The notes below the pieces were generated by a model. The model was not told the origin of the DNA. It made no database searches and saw nothing but the letters and a program-made list of their open reading frames with translations. The position numbers and the translations under genes are program-made. From NCBI GenBank assembly GCA_030600525.1, contig JAUVLX010000030.1, positions 1 to 17,470 of the forward strand: a stretch of 17,470 bases of DNA, read 5' to 3'. Below, one piece after another: positions 14,989 through 17,470 of this stretch. The stretch comes from Desulfobulbus sp. (GTDB lineage: Bacteria > Desulfobacterota > Desulfobulbia > Desulfobulbales > Desulfobulbaceae). Position 1 is the first letter of the stretch; the number at the start of each line of letters is the position of its first letter.

Positions 14989-16497
14989 ATGGATCAGGGG
15001 CAGGAGGCACTGGCCGGGAAACAGGTAGGCCGTGTCTTGCCGCATTGGTTATGCACCACGCTTGCTGCATTGCAGGAACAACGTGGTCAATCGGTGTATC
15101 TTGCTGGGGGAACGGTCCGTGATCTGCTTCTTGGTCACATCCCGGGGGATATTGATATTACGGTGCCTGCCGAGGCACAGGTGTGGGCCAGGGAAGTGGC
15201 TACGCAAACAGGAGGGGCTTTTGTTCCTCTTGGTCGGGAAGAAGATGCCGCCCGGGTTGTGTACCACGGGGTGAATGTTGATTTTTCGGCTTTTCGAGAA
15301 GGGGCTGCAACTTTTGCTCAGGAATTAAACAAACGTGATTTAACTATCAATTCTCTTGGTGTCTGTCTTGATCCTCTGTTGGGAAAAGGCAGGGAGGGAG
15401 AATGCTGTTTTTTGCCAATCGTGGATCCGTCCGGTGGGTTGTCAGATATCGCTGCCAAGAATATTCGCGTAACCTCAGAGAAGGCCTTTGAGCATGACCC
15501 TTTGCGTTTATTGCGCGTATACCGTTTTGCGGCGGTGCTTGGATTTGGTATCGAATCTGAAACAGATGAACTCGTCAGGCGTCAGGCAAACCTAATTGAT
15601 CAAGTCGCTCCAGAGCGAATTTGTCATGAGTTAGATTTAATCATGGGGTCAGGGCGTGCTGCTGCCACTCTCACAGAAATGGCTGAGAGCAGGTTGTTGT
15701 GGAAAATATTGCCGGAGTTGTACGAGGGGCTTGGTATGCAGCAGCCGACCAGTCACCATCTGGATGTCTTTTTTCATAATATTGAGACCTTGGCTCAAAT
15801 GGAGATGTTGCTTCGGTCAACAAGCCATGGCTATCCTGAGCAGAAAGGTGCTTTGGCAGAGTACGTTGCCGGAGAAGACCGTGCTACTATACTTGCCTGG
15901 GCCGCTCTTCTCCATGATGTGGGGAAGCCTGTGTCCCATGCCATAGATCATAGCCGGGGTGATCGAATAACCTTTTATAACCACGACAATGAAGGGGTGA
16001 GGATTGTCAAGGCAATTGGCAAGAGGCAAAGGTGGAGCAATCATGCTGTTGAAAAAGTGGCGAAATTAATTGGCCACCACATGCGTCCGTTTCATTTGCT
16101 CAACGTGGCACGTACCGGCAGTGTGTCAACCAAGGCTTGTATTCGCTTGATTAAAAGTATGGGAGATGAGCTTGCTGGTCTTTTCCTGTTGGCCATGGCT
16201 GATGCAAGAGCCGGTCAAGGGGTTATGCGACCACAGGACATGGAAATGGAGTTAGGGCAATTGTTTGCAAGGATGGATTTTGTGCAGACGGAGAATGTGA
16301 TCCCGGTCCTTGCCGGGACACCGTTGCTCACGGGAAACGATCTTATTCGTGAATTGGCTCTTGTTCCAGGTCCGCATTTCAAAGTGATCCTGGAAGCGGT
16401 TCTAGAGGCACATATGGAACAGTTGATAAAAACCCGCGATGAGGCCTTGGTTATGGCTACGTCCATTGCGGAAGACATGCAGGAGGCGCAAGGGTAA
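14989..16497 (+). CDS. cca: CCA-adding/poly(A) polymerase-type tRNA nucleotidyltransferase with HD domain
   Basis: The protein has 502 residues from ATG 14989, which has AAGGAG 8 bases upstream. A GTG at 14980 sits inside that ribosome site and is rejected. It is a class II nucleotidyltransferase, with AGGTVRDLLLG (39-49), catalytic Asp54 and Asp56 in GDIDIT, ELNKRDLTINSLG (112-124) and the nucleotide-recognition region DPLRLLRVYRFAA (170-182). A C-terminal HD phosphohydrolase-like domain has LLHDVGKP (His309, Asp310) and later GHHMRP. It should add or repair the 3' CCA of tRNA. Class II enzymes include poly(A) polymerases and split A- or CC-adding enzymes, so the exact specificity cannot be read from sequence alone. 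It sits 12 bases after the PP-loop gene and 12 before rlmE. Confidence 0.88.
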   Translation: MDQGQEALAGKQVGRVLPHWLCTTLAALQEQRGQSVYLAGGTVRDLLLGHIPGDIDITVPAEAQVWAREVATQTGGAFVPLGREEDAARVVYHGVNVDFSAFREGAATFAQELNKRDLTINSLGVCLDPLLGKGREGECCFLPIVDPSGGLSDIAAKNIRVTSEKAFEHDPLRLLRVYRFAAVLGFGIESETDELVRRQANLIDQVAPERICHELDLIMGSGRAAATLTEMAESRLLWKILPELYEGLGMQQPTSHHLDVFFHNIETLAQMEMLLRSTSHGYPEQKGALAEYVAGEDRATILAWAALLHDVGKPVSHAIDHSRGDRITFYNHDNEGVRIVKAIGKRQRWSNHAVEKVAKLIGHHMRPFHLLNVARTGSVSTKACIRLIKSMGDELAGLFLLAMADARAGQGVMRPQDMEMELGQLFARMDFVQTENVIPVLAGTPLLTGNDLIRELALVPGPHFKVILEAVLEAHMEQLIKTRDEALVMATSIAEDMQEAQG

Positions 16498-16509
16498 AGT
16501 GGAGAGAGA

Positions 16510-17121
16510 ATGCGTAAAGTAAATGATTTTTATTTTAAAAAGGCAAAGAAAAACAACTATCCGGCCCGTTCTGTATATAAGCTTGACGAGGTGCAGCAGA
16601 AATACAGGTTCATGAAAAAAGGGCAGCGAATTATTGATTTCGGTTGTCATCCCGGAAGCTGGAGTTTGTATGCGGCAGAGGTAGCTGGTGAGCGCGGGGA
16701 CGTTGTTGGGGTTGATATCCAGCCAACAGATTTTCCCAGTCAAAAACCCAATGCTGAAATTCATTGGCTCTGTTATGATGTCTTCGCCGAGGACATGGTT
16801 ACTCTGCTTCGTGAAAAATGGGCAGGTTTTCATGTCGTTCTCAGTGATATGGCACCCAGTACAACCGGTAGTCAGTTTGCAGATCATCAGCAATCGATGC
16901 GGTTGGTGCGTAGGGTGTTGGAGCTTTCTGTGGATCTGTTGCATGAAAACGGGACTCTGTATATGAAGGCCTTTCAGGGAGAGGATTTTCCTGATGTGGT
17001 ACAGGAATGTAAAGCCTTCTTTAAAACGGTAAAAGTGGTTAAGCCAATGAGTTCGCGTAAAGAAAGCCGAGAGGTTTTTATTCTCGCGCGGGGATTTCGT
17101 CCCAAAGCCCTGCAGCGATAA
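16510..17121 (+). CDS. rlmE: 23S rRNA (uridine-2'-O-)-methyltransferase RlmE (FtsJ/RrmJ)
   Basis: The protein has 203 residues, close to the usual length. It methylates the 2'-O of a uridine in the 23S rRNA A-loop (U2552 in E. coli) using SAM. The catalytic K-D-K-E tetrad is complete: Lys24 in YKLDE, Asp113 in LSDMAP, Lys153 in YMKAFQG and Glu188 in SREVF. The SAM-binding motif reads DFGCHPGSW (43-51), with Cys-His where many homologues have Ala-Ala. The N-terminal basic FKKAKKNNYPARS segment is typical of the family. ATG 16510 is preceded by GGAGAG. It ends the recN operon, and a run of ten T (17125-17134) follows, but without a convincing hairpin. Confidence 0.95.
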   Translation: MRKVNDFYFKKAKKNNYPARSVYKLDEVQQKYRFMKKGQRIIDFGCHPGSWSLYAAEVAGERGDVVGVDIQPTDFPSQKPNAEIHWLCYDVFAEDMVTLLREKWAGFHVVLSDMAPSTTGSQFADHQQSMRLVRRVLELSVDLLHENGTLYMKAFQGEDFPDVVQECKAFFKTVKVVKPMSSRKESREVFILARGFRPKALQR

Positions 17122-17172
17122 ATCTTTTTTTTTTCGGCGTTGTCCTTTGTAACGGCCACCGATTAAGAAGAA

Positions 17173-17340
17173 CCTAGTGTCGCGTCAACGATGAAATGTC
17201 GAAATATTGCGCTGGATTTTTTTGGTCCTGGATTCTTTTAACTGGTTGTTCATAGTGGGCTATGTACCACCAGTTAAAAGAATCCAGATGCGAGAAAAAA
17301 CAAGCAATATACGTCAGAGCATCATTGACGAGGCACTAAG
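17173..17340. repeat. MITE-like imperfect palindrome with TA-flanked terminal inverted repeats
   Basis: The outer arms 17173-17193 and 17320-17340 are inverted repeats matching at 17 of 21 positions (core TAGTG-x-C-x-CGTCAA-x-GATG). Complementarity continues more loosely inwards (CG-x-ATATTGC) to a perfect 19-bp central stem. TA dinucleotides at 17175-17176 and 17337-17338 flank a 160-base core, as expected if a Tc1/IS630-type transposase duplicated a TA target. No coding sequence is credible inside. A non-autonomous miniature inverted-repeat element is the best reading; the family is inferred, not recognised. Confidence 0.6.
17228..17287. repeat. Perfect 19-bp inverted repeat (central stem of the MITE-like element)
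   Basis: 17228-17246 and 17269-17287 are exact reverse complements (CTGGATTCTTTTAACTGGT), separated by a 22-base loop. The RNA hairpin would be strong on either strand. It lies between the 3' ends of convergent rlmE and hypF, so it may also serve as a bidirectional transcription barrier, although no long U-tract follows directly. Confidence 0.85.
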
Positions 17341-17367
17341 CACCACTGGTTCCGCGAGTCTTTCTTG

Positions 17368-17470
17368 TTATGGGGCACCAGCAATGTAGGCCTGGCCAAG
17401 GGCAATGCCGCCGTCATTGACAGGAATTTTTTCTCCGCTGTAGTCTACAAAATTTTTTCCACGCAAAGTG
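17368..17470 (-). CDS. hypF: Carbamoyltransferase HypF, C-terminal end (5' part beyond window)
   Basis: The minus frame is open from the right edge to TAA at 17370-17368 and covers the last 33 residues. It reads NFVDYSGEKIPVNDGGIALGQA near the end. The P-x-NDGGIALGQA motif is the conserved C-terminus of HypF, in its Kae1/YrdC-associated carbamoyltransferase domain. HypF makes the cyanide ligands of NiFe hydrogenases from carbamoyl phosphate, together with HypE. The call rests on this short but distinctive motif. The gene converges on rlmE with the MITE-like element between them. Confidence 0.78.
   Translation of the reverse strand, partial: TLRGKNFVDYSGEKIPVNDGGIALGQAYIAGAP

Noticed and set aside
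17091..17134. Rho-independent terminator after rlmE (GGGA/TCCC stem and T10 run)
   Set aside because: The only stem is 4 bp (17091-17103) and lies more than 20 bases before the T-run, so no intrinsic terminator can be supported.
17207..17389. 60-codon plus-strand frame across the inverted-repeat element
   Set aside because: It runs through the perfect hairpin and into the antisense of hypF; no ribosome site and no protein-like composition.

Overview
The window looks like a chromosomal stretch from a Gram-negative, anaerobic bacterium of the Desulfobacterota, most likely near Desulfobulbales. That placement is inference. It rests on the GspN-containing type II secretion layout, a selenocysteine-coding SelW-like gene, a HypF end (NiFe hydrogenase maturation) and a MnmA-like/NFACT-R fusion. 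No rRNA, tRNA or CRISPR array was seen.

Region 1 (1-9856, + strand) is a type II secretion system (T2SS) operon: gspI (partial), gspJ, gspK, gspL, gspM, gspN, gspC, gspD, gspE. Most junctions are overlaps or short gaps, which suggests translational coupling. GspI/J/K are the minor pseudopilins of the tip. GspL/M and GspC form the inner-membrane platform and its link to the secretin GspD. GspE is the cytoplasmic ATPase. GspD carries a C-terminal TPR extension, and GspC ends in a charged tail with no visible PDZ domain. gspG and gspH are not here and may lie upstream.

Region 2 (9849-12238) starts with gspF, which is inverted and runs tail to tail into gspE. Its promoter appears to share a -10 region with a promoter pointing the other way, towards a small gene at 11245-11475. 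That gene encodes a 76-residue SelW/Rdx-family selenoprotein. Codon 11 is an in-frame TGA within a C-x-x-U motif, followed at the right distance by a bulged stem-loop resembling a bacterial SECIS. An ordinary ORF search misses this gene, and it is the most noteworthy item in the window. A convergent DtxR/MntR-type metal-responsive regulator with a cysteine-rich tail follows, then a 240-base divergent intergenic region.

Region 3 (12239-17121, + strand) is a tightly packed operon: recN (DNA repair), a MnmA-like PP-loop/NFACT-R fusion (probably RNA thiolation), a CCA-adding/poly(A) polymerase-type nucleotidyltransferase with an HD domain, and rlmE (23S rRNA 2'-O-methyltransferase). Apart from recN it is an RNA-maturation set.

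Region 4 (17122-17470) holds an element of about 160-168 bases that is almost one long imperfect hairpin. It has TA-flanked terminal inverted repeats and looks like a MITE. The last 33 codons of a minus-strand hypF run off the right edge.
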